64,000 nt of DNA from Manis javanica. Lineage: Eukaryota; Chordata; Mammalia; Pholidota; Manidae. Position 1 is the stretch's first letter, and every line of letters begins with the position of its first letter. The position numbers were made by a program, and so were the translations under genes. The notes under the pieces are model-generated. The model was not told the origin of the DNA. It did not search any database and saw only the letters and a list, made by a program, of their open reading frames with translations. The stretch covers positions 37,204,001 to 37,268,000 of the forward strand of contig NC_133158.1 of assembly GCF_040802235.1 (NCBI RefSeq), given 5' to 3'. This document shows, one piece after another, positions 1 to 11,610 of the stretch.

Positions 1-1542
1 AACCACAGGAGCAGTTTGGATTTGGCCCTGAGGCCGGTGCAAAGCCTGGCAGGTTTCTCTGGGAGGAAGGAATGGGAGAAATCTAAGTGTGGTGTGCAAG
101 GGATTGATCTGGGTGCTGTACGCCAGCTGGGGGAGAATGGTGAGACCCAGGAGCAGATGGCACATGGAGAGAAGGAGCTCAAGCTGGCCATACCAGGCAG
201 TGCTGTTGCCAGTGTCCAGTATTTCTGTATTCAGGCCCATTTCTATGGTAAATTCTTATCTGCATTTAGAATATTCCATAAGGCTGGCACTGGTGAGAAC
301 ACAGCCCAATAAGCCACAGGGAAAGCCATACCAGGCAGCTCCAAAGAGCTGACCTTTGGGAAATGGCTGGCTCTTTCATATCTTGTCATCCTTTGTCAAA
401 TGAAGTGATAAGGGGCCTTCCCCTGTAAGGCTCTCAGCGTCATCTGCGCTGGGGACAGTGCCTTTGCCAACACCGGCCAGCAAGCCCGATGCAGAGGCAC
501 CAGCTGGCTCCCACCTGCGCACAGCGGTGCTGCTTCCCAGGCTGGGTTGGAGGAAGGCCGGCCCGCTCTTGCACCCATTCATTCAGCCAGCATTTCTCGA
601 GGGCCACCTGTGCTGGGACACAGCACGAGGAGGACAGATAGAGCCTAACGCTAGAGGCTGACACTCGAGCGGGGAGACAGACAGATGCACAGACACCTGA
701 CTGAAGGCCAGGACGAGTGGGCTGGAGCGGGGCGGCTAGCCACGGGGACCTGAGGAGTCTGGAAGGCTTCCCTGAAGGGCAAAGCCTGACCCAAGGCCTG
801 AAGGAGGGTCAGGTTAATTATATTAGGAGAGACGGGCTGGAAGCCACCATGGGAAGGAAGGGGTTTTCTCTCATCCGATTCTTGCCACAACAGATTGTAT
901 CCCCTGCCATTCAAGACAAAGGTGGACAAGGAAGAGATTGTCTTTGCAAAGCCATGCCAATTCATTTCAGGGTTCCCACGGGTTTCTAGATTTCACAGAA
1001 ATCACTTGGGTAGAGCTGTTGTGCACTCCCTCTCCAGTATGCCAGAGAAGGCTATCTGATTTCCCTGTGGTGAAGAGGGATGGATTAAGAGAGATCTAAA
1101 CAATGAGGAAGGAGGTGGGATCCCAAAGCTCAGGTGAAAGGGTAAGGCTTCTATGAAATATGCAAGGGGATTGAGGGAAAGAGGGTCAAGAAGACCCAGC
1201 TGTACACACATCTGTAGGTACCTGAGGAGAAACCACAGATTAGGCCTGTGGGGCTGTATTTATATGTGAAGTCAGTGGGGGGACGGTGTGCAGGGGCACA
1301 GGGGTGCACATGTCTGTCTCTGCCCAGGAGGGTACCCCCATCTGCTCTGGCAGTCTGTGAAGGGTGGCAACCACTGGGATCCACCAACTCACTTCACTAT
1401 CTATCAAGCCCAGATGTTGCTGATCCTCACCAGGGACCCACCCCTTTCTTTCTGAGGAGTGCCACCCCGACGGCTCTTGGCTGTCCAGGCGCACAGGACT
1501 CGCCCTTTCTTTCTCCTCTGTAGACAAGTAGCCTAACCTGGT

Positions 1543-1795
1543 GAATGGTTCAGAATGCTGATGGTGGAGTCTGACTGCCTCGGTTATTATCCTGGCTCTG
1601 CCCCTTACTTGCTGTGTGACCTCAGATGAGTCACCTAGCCTCTCTGAGCTTGTCTCCTCATGTGTAAAATGATAAGAATAGTAGTTCCTACATAGGCTTC
1701 TTGCAAAGGTTTTATTGAGAAAGCACAACTAAAGCACTTAATATAGCACCTGGTATAGAGCTGAGGGTTCAGTGTGTTAGTTATTTTTAATATTA
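1543..1795 (+). repeat. MIR SINE
   Basis: The MIR core is plain: CTTGCTGTGTGACCTC followed by CCTCTCTGAGCTTGTCTCCTCA, TGTAAAATG and the TAGCACCTGGTATA tail. It is an old mammal-wide SINE in an MGLL intron. Confidence 0.9.
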
Positions 1796-2339
1796 TTCCA
1801 ATTTAAAATGTAATTTTGCTTTCCATCACAGATTTTTAAAAAAAATAGATCAAAAGGTTTGACTGTAGGGGTGGGGCCTAGATTTTGCTCAACCAAAAGT
1901 TTAAGAAAGCTAGCTGTGGATTGCAGCTGTATTTGCTATGCTTCAGGGCAAAGTTTCTCCCCACAGAGAAACAGTGTACAAAAGTCAGAAGCCCTGCTCG
2001 GCCTGCTCCTAGCTGTCATGTTCAACCTTGCTGGGAGCCCTCAGAGCTCCAGCAAACAGTGGAGGTACTAGAGGATCAGCAAGACCCAGGCAGGGGGCTG
2101 GGCAAATATTCACAGCCTGTGAAACATATAACCCAAGAGGAATTCTCCAGGTCCCCACTGTGGGGAAACTGAGGCCCAGGTCGGAGTAGAGCCCCAGCCA
2201 AAGATGTGTGGCTTGGGGTCTCTGAGGCAGAGAGGCCTCCAGTGCAGAGCAGCTCTCCTCCCAGTGCCAGGGTCAGATGCAGGCCGCACATCCACGCTGC
2301 AGTGAGCCAGACCCTGGGCCTGGCGCTGGGGCTGCATCA

Positions 2340-2460
2340 TCTCACTGAATCTCCCTGGCATCCTCGGAGGCACTGACACTGTCACTCCCACTGTACAGAT
2401 CAGCAAACTGAGCCAAGAAGAGAAGCTCCTTGCCCAGATTGCACAGCTAGGGAATGTCAG
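2340..2460 (-). repeat. MIR fragment, antisense
   Basis: It reads as the complement of MIR: TACAGATCAGCAAACTGAG, then CTTGCCCAGATTGCACAGCTA. The left edge is uncertain. Confidence 0.7.
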
Positions 2461-2744
2461 GGCAGGGTGGTCCTTCTGTCTCCCGTCTTCTTCATATTGT
2501 TCCGTCAACCTCCAACCAAGAAAAAAGACTTCAGACCTCAGCCAGTGGAGGACCCCCTCCCCAGGCAGAAGTCTGTCATCTGGAGCAAAAATGCAGCTAT
2601 GTGGACCCGGACCCACAGCCTCCAGCTGATATGGCCCCAGCAGACACTGGTCTTTGCTGGCAGGAGCAGCCATGGTCCAAAAACTGCAGGCAGGTGGCTA
2701 CGAGAGATGGTGCCAAAGTCTGGGGCTTCATTGTGTGTTTTTAA

Positions 2745-3060
2745 TGAAACTTGTAATTTTGAGACAGTTCTGATTCACACGCAGTTGTGAGAAATCACAC
2801 ACAGGGATCCCGTGCACCTTTCACTCAGGCCCCCACAATAGGTACATCCTGCAAAACTGCAGGACAACATCACAGCCAGGTTGCCGACATACAGTCAAGC
2901 CACAGGACACGCTGTCTTGCTTAGCCATGTCCACGTCGCTTCTGCTGCCCCATGCCTGACAGCCACTAATCTGTCCTCCAGTTCTGAGTTTGTCACGTCA
3001 AGAACGTCATGGAAATGGACACAGACAATAAGTCATCTTGTGGGTGTGACTTTTTGGTCT
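2745..3060 (-). repeat. Old L1 fragment, antisense
   Basis: The stretch matches the complement of the 3' part of old L1: GAGACAGTTCTGATTCACA, GATCCCGTGCACC, CATCCTGCAAAACTG, then GACAGCCACTAATCTGTC and TCACGTCAAGAACGTCATG. It is strongly diverged. Confidence 0.65.
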
Positions 3061-5614
3061 TTGGTTTTGGGTAGGCTTGTTGTGCTGCCCAGGGCTCTGG
3101 GCTTGAGCCTGGTCTCAGAGGGAGAGCCCCATGCACCTCATTTCCTTCCTGGGGGTGACAACACATGCTCCAGCCCCACGGGGAGGGCCTTTGGTGGGCT
3201 TAGGTCTTAAGCTGTCAAAAAAACAAGGCCCCGTCATTGGGCCAGAATGATTACAGTAAGGGGCGCTTTGGGCCCTCTGAGCCTCAGTTTCCCTGTGTGG
3301 TTTGGCCTTCCTCTTCCCCCCTGGTTCCAGTTTCCCCTCTGCCCTTCACCTCCTGCCCTGGTTGTGGTTCACACCAGGGGCCTGCCCTTTCCCGGACACA
3401 TCTGGCGGCTCCTTCCCCAGGCCCAAAATAGGCCATTGTGTAAACAGGGCCTACGTGAGCAAGACATGGAAAAAGAAGCCAAGAGCAGGAAGCTGCTTGG
3501 GCCATCAGAGCAATGAAACCCAGGAGCACCCTCCCTGAGGGACCTCGCCTGCCCCACACGGTCTGAGTCAGCAGGGCAAGGTGTCAGGCTGCTTTGGGAA
3601 GGAGGTGGTCTCTTGCCCTCTAGCTCTGTGTGCTCACAGGACATGCGCCCTGAAACCAGGGGTCTGCAGCACGAACGGAGCACTGGTGTTTCCCGGGTGC
3701 AGCCCCTACTCTCCCTCTACTCCCCCATGTTCTGGCCAGTGGGAAGAGGGACAGGGCAAGGCTGGACACGCCTTGACCACAGGGTGCACGTGGCTCTGCT
3801 GCTCGCTTCCTATTGGTTAGAGCATGGCCACGTGATCACACCTTGCTCAAGGGAGGCTGGGAAATGTGGTCTATTCTGGGCGGTTGTAGTCCACACTAAA
3901 CACCAGGTCCTGTAATGGAGCCCAGGAATGGGTAACCGAGGCTGTTTGCTCCTCTGCAGAGCGGGGGTGCTGAAGGCCGTTGCTCAGACTGGGCGCTTAA
4001 TGAAGGTTATGAACACTTCTTGCCAAACACATAGGAAGAGCTCGGCAATTTTACTATTACTTCTTTTCACTAAGTGAGATCCTGCACGTGATGCCCGGCA
4101 CTTGTGGGCCACAGAGTGTGTGCCTGGCCAGTGGGGCCGCAGTGGCCATTGCGCTTGTTGGCGTCAGTTCTCAACAGACTCCGAGCTCAGGGTTCTCTCG
4201 TGGGCCCTCAGCTCTCTTCCCAAACAGGGCTCCTGGCAGACCCTGAACAGCTCCCGCTGCGGCCATGCACTGCCCGTACACCGCCCCTGCCAGTCTCCTG
4301 TCCTCTCTGCCCCCAAACAGATGGTCTGGCCCTGCAGGATTCCTGCCAGCTCATCTGCAGGAAGTGGCTAATCCACCTCGTGTGGCTTTCCACAAATGGC
4401 CTGGTTTGCCGTGCTCGGTCCCCATAGCATGGGAGGAATCCAGGGATGGCAGGGGTGACCCAGGATAGCCTGCCCCTCTCGGCATGGATCCGGAATTCTA
4501 TCTAAGGCCCTGAAGGGATGGTAACAGAAGCAGAGAGGTAGCCCCCGCCCTTGGAGAATCAGAGGGGGAACACAGTGGATACTGGCGGCCATCCCTGCAC
4601 TCCTTGTCCCCGGGGAACCCTCTGCTCCCTCACCCAGTCCTGACACCATGTGGCACTTCTCCAGCCAGCTGAGAACCCATCAGCAAGGATGAGGAAAGCA
4701 GTGAAGAGGCGGCATGGCCTCACACATGCCCATATGGGCCTCTGAGAGTTCTAGAAACTTCTCACCCATATTCTATGGGGCAGATGCCTCATCTTGGGCC
4801 ACAGTGCAAAAGCAATTCACTGTCCCCTTAGAGGCAGGAGGGGTGAAGCCAGAAATTTGGGCCAGGGAGAGCAAGAGCAGGGTGCAGGATGACCCCCAAA
4901 GTCTGGGCTACATTCTCAGCTGCAAGCTGGGAGAGTGTCAGAGTCAGGTCCTTGGCCGGCTGATGGTTGAGGAGAGGTGACCAGCCTCTGGCAGGTCTCA
5001 CAGAGTGGCAGACAGGGCCGAGGACGTAGAGATGGCAGAGGGGCATCCTGTCAGAGGGGCAGGGCAGAGGGCACAGAGGAGGAGCCCTGCAGCCCAGACC
5101 TGCCTTGAGCTTCAGTCCTCCTGAGGTTCCTGGGGCAGCACCCAGCCAAAGCACCTCCAGGGCCTCCTCACATTTTCCAGAAGGGCCTCCATGGATCCCA
5201 CAGTCTGTGTGCCTCTCAGCCACTCCAACCAGGCGGACACCAAGTCACGGGAGAAAGAAGAAACAAAATCCACATGAATTAACACAAAAACATCCTCAGA
5301 GTTATTCCTGAGGGAAATCATCAGAACAAAGATATGATACTGCGCTGTTTTCAAAAATACAAATTAATGCTTGAAACTGTCAAGGGGCACATGCATAGAA
5401 CAAAGCCTGGAAGGAGAGGCACCAAAGACAGGGCAGGTGCTGGCCACAGAAGGACTGGGCACGCTGCAGGCTCTGCATCCCAGACAGGGCAGGCTTGAAT
5501 GGAGTCAGCTCTTTGGGCCAGAGCAGCAGGAAGAGCTACCAGGAAATAGGTCTGGGCCTGTGGGTAGAGTGTCCCCTGCCATGAGCTGATGGAACCCTCT
5601 CTTTCTTCATCCAG

Positions 5615-5830
5615 GTCGACCTTTATAACTCAGACCCCCTCATCTGCCGGGCGGGGCTGAAGGTGTGCTTTGGCATCCAGCTGCTCAACGCCGTGTCGAG
5701 GGTGGAGCGTGCCCTCCCCAAGCTGACACTGCCCTTCCTGCTGCTCCAGGGCTCCGCTGACCGCCTGTGTGACAGCAAAGGGGCCTACCTGCTCATGGAG
5801 TCTGCCAAGAGCCAGGACAAGACACTCAAG
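5615..5830 (+). CDS. MGLL: MGLL penultimate coding exon (residues 191-262)
   Basis: The exon has 72 whole codons and phase 0 at both ends. A pyrimidine-rich tract and CAG precede it, and GTGAGC follows it. The translation begins [16 protein letters not shown] and includes [12 protein letters not shown]. In this motif the D of SADR is the catalytic acid Asp239, and the following C is Cys242. The cysteines corresponding to human Cys201 and Cys208, known to affect inhibitor and redox sensitivity, are also present. The exon forms the part of the alpha/beta-hydrolase core after the cap region. No frameshift or stop is seen. Confidence 0.96.
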
Positions 5831-6909
5831 GTGAGCAGCTGCCCAGACCCCCCTGGGCCATCCGCGGGTCAGGCAGCTCGGATTGGGGGCCGGCCCCGTC
5901 CCACCGGGAAGTGACACCAGGAGTAGGAAGCATCTATTAATTCTAAGGGAGTATGTGAGTCATTACCTGATTGTTCACATGAATGAGCTTGAAAGGAAGA
6001 AGGGGAGAACACTCAGATGTCATGGTCAGAGAAAGAACTTGCAACCAGGCACTGAGCAAAAACAGGTAAAAAAAAAAGGGGGGGGGTGTCTTCAGCTTTC
6101 TCATGTCCAGGGTCTTAGGGCAGGTGTGGTGTCTGGCCTCCCCGAGCCTGGCTTCGTGCACCAGCAGCAGCTCCCAAGCGGCCACTGCCCCCAGGAACTG
6201 GGGATGCAAAGGTGAGGTGGGCTTGGCAAGATCTGGTCTGCAAGGGAGGCTTCAAGAGCATATCCACAGAGGGGCCATGCCTGTGGCTTAGCCTCAGGGC
6301 ATTCAGAATCAGGAGACCCTGGTGGACTGACCCGGAGGGCCTCGTAAGGTGGCGAGTGTTGTTTGGGACTCAAGACGTGTGGTTTTTTTGCTCAGACTGA
6401 ACTGGGAAGAGGTGGCTCTTTGTGGTCAGCAGGGCAGACCACAGCCCCAGAGCGCAGTCCTGACCATCATGTCCCCCGCCGTGCCCCCACAGCCTGGCAA
6501 GAGCCTGTGGAGGCCCTGAGTGTAGGGCTGTTTCCCACTAGGTCATAAAGAGAACAGGCCAGTCATGGCAGACCCAATACCTGCTGAGCAGGGAGTCTGT
6601 ATTTGAACTCAGCTCCTCTGCCTGACCCACTGGCCCTCTCCAGGTGGCGCTGTGCTCACAAGGGTTCTCACATCTTAGCAAACTGTCAGGCGCTCCCCTC
6701 ATGCCATTATGAGTCTCAAGCCCTGGCCCACACCAGCTACTAGATGTGGACTCATGGGTGACGATAAAGAAAAAGAAAAAGGAAAAAGGGAAACTGACTG
6801 GGCTCAGAGAGCAAGTCGAAGTCCCACGTCCCCCACGCGTCCCGACGGGCTTAGCAATAAACAAGTGACTGACAGACTGACGCTGGAGAGGGTCAGGGCC
6901 CAGAGGAAA

Positions 6910-7480
6910 TAAGACAGGGCGAAGGAGGGGTGGGGCTCAATCCTACGATCTGGCTGTGACAAGAGCAGTGGAAGAACATTCCAGAACATAGGAAGGGCAA
7001 GTGTGAAGAGTGACATTGTAAAGACCGTGGTGTGTGCAAGAGCCAAAGAAGGTGGGTGCGGCAGTGAGCCGAGCTGGGAGGGGTGGTGTGTGATGGGGCA
7101 GCAGCCCCTGCAGCATGAGATGTCTACGCTTTTTCTCTTAGTACGATGACAAGCATAGGAGCATTTTGAGCTGGGGAGTGACGTGCACCAATTTCTGTTC
7201 TCCAAGCACCCTCCCTGCTGCCATGTGGAGGTTAGAGTGGAGGCAGGGAGACCAGTGGATAATGGGACTTTGACCAAGGCATGGGGTGGCCTGTGGCAGT
7301 GCAGCAAAGCTGGAGAAGGCCTGGCGGAATGGGGGAGGCTGAGGCTGCAGGCAGTGATGCTGACGTGATTCAGGGTGAGCCCCAGGGCTGGGCTGGCACC
7401 AGTGAGGAGACCGAGACAGCCTGTTCTGAGATGGGCAAGATGTGGAGAGACAGACTTGGGGTCTTTCAAGAGTTCCATGT
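6910..7480 (+). repeat. Ancient interspersed repeat, probably L2-like
   Basis: Phrases such as GAACATTCCAGAACATAGG, CAAGAGCCAAAGAAGG and GAGCATTTTGAGCTGGGGAGTGACG match a family that also occurs at 22740-23220. I recognise the pattern but am not sure of the family name. Confidence 0.4.
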
Positions 7481-7519
7481 GGAGATACCTCTTAGAGCAT
7501 CCCATCCAATATTTGGAAA

Positions 7520-8040
7520 AAGAATGGAAAGCAGGAACTTGAACAGTTATTTGCACACCCACACTCGTAGCAGCATTATTCACCATCACCAAGAGATGGA
7601 AGCCACCCAAGTGTTCATTGATGGGTGAATGGATAAAAAAACAAAATGTATGTTCCCTCCATACAGTGGAATATGATTCAGCCTTAAAAAGGAAGGAAAT
7701 TCTGACATGGCCTACAACACAGATGAGCCTTGAGGACACCATGCTCAGTGAAATGAGCCAGTCACAGAACAACACATACTGTGTGATTCCACTTCTGTGA
7801 AACATCTAAAGTAGCAAAAAAAGGACAGAAAAAGAGAGTAGCATGGTGGTGGCCAAGGGCTGGGGAAGGAGGAGGGAGCAGCAGGAATTTAATGGGGACA
7901 GAGTTTCAGTTTTGCAAGACGCAAGTTGTAGAGATCTGTTGCACAACAGTGTGACTATAGCTAATGCGACTGAACTGTACCCCCCAAAATGGATAAGATG
8001 GTACACATTGTTACGTTTTTTACTAGTTTAAAAAAAATGG
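7520..8040 (+). repeat. L1 3' end (ORF2 tail and 3'UTR)
   Basis: It contains the L1 ORF2 tail signature GTAGCAGCATTATTCACCAT, GGAAGCCACCCAAGTGTTCA, TGGAATATGATTCAGCC, then the 3'UTR signature GAATTTAATGGGGACAGAG. It ends in an A-rich tail near 8036. It is an intermediate-age element in the last MGLL intron, in the sense orientation. Confidence 0.9.
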
Positions 8041-8746
8041 AATGTGGAGTTACCTATGAAAAATGTGAAAGGAATAGGAAATAGGCAGTTGGATATAGAT
8101 GTGTAATTTCAGAGAGGTCTGGCTGGAGATAACAGTTCCAGGGTCACCAGCACGTGGACAGGTTTTAAAGCCGCAGGACAGGAGGAGATTTCTCGGGACA
8201 GACAGCGGGCCTCGTCTACATCCTTAGGCTGTGCCAGCCTGCAGAGGCCGGTAGGGTGGTGCTGTTGAGCCCCGGCAGAGAATGAGCAGCCAGGGAGGTA
8301 GGAAGAGAGCCGCGCAGACCCCCAGGGGAGTGGGTTTCTGGAAGGTTGGCACCGGTCGACTTCTGAATGATGCTGAGGAGTCAGATCATGTGAGAGCAGG
8401 AAGTGCCCCCTGGCACCACCGTCACGGGGGTGGGGGTGGAGGTGCCAAGGCAGCCGCTGCAAGTCGGTGGGAGCGTCAGTCAGATTGGAAAGAACCGAGG
8501 ACCACATGGAAGGCGAGGGAGGGAAGACAGAAATCCCCCTTCGGAGATGGAGGTGTGGACCGGGTCCAGGGCTGGAGAGAGAAGCGCTAGGACACTGTAG
8601 GGCGTTTTCACTTATTGGAACCATTATGTGCCCCAAAGGACTGACACCCTAAGGATGGGAGTCCTCGGGGCGTGGGAGAGGGTGTGCATGGCCTCCCTCC
8701 CTGCCCTTCGCTCCCTAGGCCTGATTCCTGTCTCTCTGAATTGCAG

Positions 8747-8872
8747 ATCTACGAAGGTGCCTACCACATTCTCCACAAAGAGCTTCCTGAGGTGACCAAC
8801 TCTGTCTTTCATGAAATAAACATGTGGGTCTCTCAAAGGACAGCAGTGGCGGGAGCAGAGTGCCCACCTTGA
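8747..8872 (+). CDS. MGLL: MGLL last coding exon with stop (residues 263-303)
   Basis: A tract ending TTGCAG precedes the exon. It encodes 41 residues beginning [16 protein letters not shown] and ending in TGA at 8870-8872. The first His, in GAYH, sits at residue 269 and is the catalytic base of the Ser-Asp-His triad. The C-terminus ends with AECPP, a position that varies among mammals. It joins the previous exon in phase 0. The full 303-residue count agrees with the usual length of the short isoform. Confidence 0.96.
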   Translation: MYEGAYHILHKELPEVTNSVFHEINMWVSQRTAVAGAECPP

Positions 8873-9606
8873 GCACACTGGCTGGGTGGCTGTCCCTGGC
8901 CGGGGAAGCGGGCAGACAAAGGGCAGAAGCTGGCTTCTCTGATGTGGCTTGCCAAAACAAATCACAAATTGGAGGAATTCCTAGCATAATTTACTACCAA
9001 AAACTATATATTTTCTTGTCATATATTCGGCTGTCCGCCACCAGACCCACCTTGAGGGGTAGACATTTTATCCCAAAACAGAGAAGGGTCACAGACCGTG
9101 TCCCAGAAAGGGAATGTGCTGAAATGTCCTCAAACCAAGCAAAGCCTCTGCCCCACCTCTCCCAGCTCCCCCAAGGTTCCCAGGAATTCCTGGTGTGCCC
9201 AGGGCCCCTGGCTGCAATAACTGGAGGACTGTCCCCTCCAGCACCCATCTCCCCCTTTCCCTCCAGATGGCCTTGCTCCGTGGCCTTTTTCTGGCCCCGT
9301 GCGGCCTCACATGCCCTCTGAGGCCCAGAATATGCACAGTACTTCCTCAAAATGAGTGCCCACCAGTGACCCGTGTCAGCTCCTTGCCAGGGGGAGCAGG
9401 GCTTTGGGAAGGGACAGGCCTGGCCCTGAGACAGCTCAGCAGGGACCTACTCCTTCCTGCTGGGGTGGAGGTGCCTGCCGAGTGCTGTATATATTCAGGC
9501 TGCCTTTCTTGACGTGACTAATTGCCTGCTGCTCTGAGAGGACAGTTATATTGAAGATGAAATGTCTAATATATAATGTATATTCTAAAGCAGAGACTAT
9601 TTTGGT

Positions 9607-9628
9607 GGGGGGTGGGGGTGGGGGTGGG
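9607..9628 (+). other. G-quadruplex motif in MGLL 3'UTR
   Basis: Four G-runs of 6, 5, 5 and 3 are separated by single T residues. One-base loops make this among the strongest possible quadruplex patterns, and it lies on the strand present in the MGLL transcript. Function is not shown by sequence. Confidence 0.85.
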
Positions 9629-11604
9629 ACCCTGGGGGAGGGGCTTGAAGGCCGGGGCCTCAAGGGGGACAGGCTGGCCAGGGGGCCCTGTGCTCCTGGC
9701 GTGACGGTGGAGTCCCTGGGAAGCAGGGCCCGCAGCACCCGCAGTGGTGGCCTCAGGCCGTCCCCGGTCCCGCCCGCCTGGGCCCACAGCGCCGGGGGCC
9801 TCGCTGCTGGCCGGACAGCTACCCCTGGTGGCAGAAGACAGCCCGGCGCTGTGGCCCGGCCCAGGCACCGCAGGGCTGGCGCGGCCGGCTGGCAGCTCCC
9901 GGCCACCTTTCTCAGGTGCCGTCCCCACCCTGCCCGCCCTTAGCCCTCACGTAGCGCCAGCAATAAACGGGGGTCAGCGCCCTCCGGAGCTGTACGGCCA
10001 CCGTCTAGCGGGCTCTCTGTTACCTCACGCGGCTCCTCGTGCAGAGGACTCCGGGCGGGGGCGGAGCCGCCTGCAGTCCGCAGGGCCCCTGCCGGGCCCT
10101 CCTGCAAGGAGGCTGGGGCCCCACTTCCTCCAGTGGCTTCCCCCTCAAGCCCTGTGCTTCTGGGGCTTCTTCAGGTCCCCAGAGAGGGGAGCCCCTCCAC
10201 CATCCTTCCAGGGATCCTGACCACACCATGGTCCAGCCAAGAGCTGGTCACCTCCTGCTGGCGGCCCCTGGTCCCCAACTGAAGGTCACGTTTGCCGAGG
10301 GGCCAAGGTTTGCGTTTCCCACCCCCCAGAAAGGGGCAAAGCCCCAGCATCCAGCCCAGGTCCCACGGAGAGGGGTGCCATAGCCTCATCTGACCTCTCT
10401 GGCTCCTCTTTGGAGGCGAGAGATGTGAAAAACGCGCCGAGAGGGCTGGACGCCCACCTGCTCTGCTGGGCAGCGGTGGGAATGTTTCTCAGCCCAAGAC
10501 AAGCCGAAGCTCCACCCACAAATCCCAGCCCCGAGACGCCCCCAGGCCAGATCTGGGACTCTGCCTGGGGCTGTGCTAGCACGTGCCACACAAGCCCCCG
10601 AGCCTCCCATACGCTGCCCAGAAGCATGTGGTGGCCACTCCGCTCCCCAAATTGTCAGGCCCACAGTTTGACCAGGTTGCTTGCAGGTGCATGAACTTGT
10701 ATGACAGCTCATACAGACAAAGTCAGCCATATTTACATATCTGGTCAAGTAATAGCCTGTATTAAAAAGAAAAAATATTTGAAACTGGGACAGTCTATCT
10801 AGGAGATGGGACAGGGACATGGCCATGCCACGCCCACCTGCTGAACTTGGGGTGGGCCTGGGAGCCAGACACCAGCTGTAACTGGAGCTCACACAGGACC
10901 CCTCCAGGGCAGTATGGCCCTCCCATTCTTGGAAAGCTGAACAGGTCTTGAATTGAGTTTTTTCTCAATGTTGGCAGCTCCATGCGGACCTTTGGAGCTT
11001 TAAGGTCATACCTTCACCACAGCACCACGGAGATGGGTTTGGAAGGGAAGCAGGGACACACATGGCCTTGCCTTGAGAAGGTGGGAGGAGGGCAAAGGCT
11101 ATGGAGTGCCCCTGGGGGTGCAGCTGATCTAAACCCAGGCTGGGGGTTCCGGCATTTCAGGACACTTGGCCCAAGCACTGGTGTGAACACAGAATCTTCT
11201 CCTGTACCTCAGAGGCCATGCTGGTCCATACAGAAGGGGGTGGAATGCCTGCAAATCTTTTTAGGAAAAGATGCCACCTGCAGCCAGTGAGGTCCAACCG
11301 CCAGGCCCATTCCTTTGCCGTCCTGCGGTGACCCCAGCCTCTCCCTCAGCTTCTGGGGGATGCTGGGGGTCACGGGGAGAGCACAGGATTCTATGAAAGC
11401 CTGCCAGGCTCTGCTCAGCACCCTGCAGCAAGGCCCACACTACTGCTAACATAAACCCATCAGGATCACCGTGATTTTCCAAGCAGGTTACAGTTTGCTG
11501 TTGTCACTGAAGCTCAGCCACGTCCCTACATGTATACTATTAGTGAGGACCTGGCTGTCAGATTAGGTGTATTAAAGGAACTGATGTATACCACAGCTAA
11601 TCCT

Positions 11605-11610
11605 AATAAA
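11605..11610 (+). terminator. MGLL: MGLL poly(A) signal
   Basis: Canonical AATAAA. A GU-rich stretch (TGGTGGTGTCCGTCTGTCTG) begins about 16 bases downstream, as expected for a cleavage and polyadenylation site. Cleavage is inferred near 11625. Confidence 0.75.

Larger units (their letters stand above)
5831..8746 (+). other. MGLL: MGLL last intron
   Basis: The intron begins GTGAGC and ends TTGCAG. It holds a short A/G homopolymer run (about 6064-6087), an L2-like or similar ancient repeat (about 6910-7480) and an L1 3' end (about 7520-8040). I see no conserved exon in it. Confidence 0.9.

Noticed and set aside
6804-7805. 333-residue open frame on the - strand
   Set aside because: It runs antisense across ancient repeat and L1 3' end sequence in an MGLL intron, has no family resemblance, and its length is explained by chance in repeat-derived DNA.
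9962-9967. AATAAA as the main end of MGLL
   Set aside because: No clear GU-rich element follows directly, while the signal at 11605 has one. It may still serve a minor isoform.
9436-10229. Several open frames in the GC-rich part after MGLL
   Set aside because: They lie in the 3'UTR, differ by strand and frame, and show only low-complexity P/A/G-rich text.
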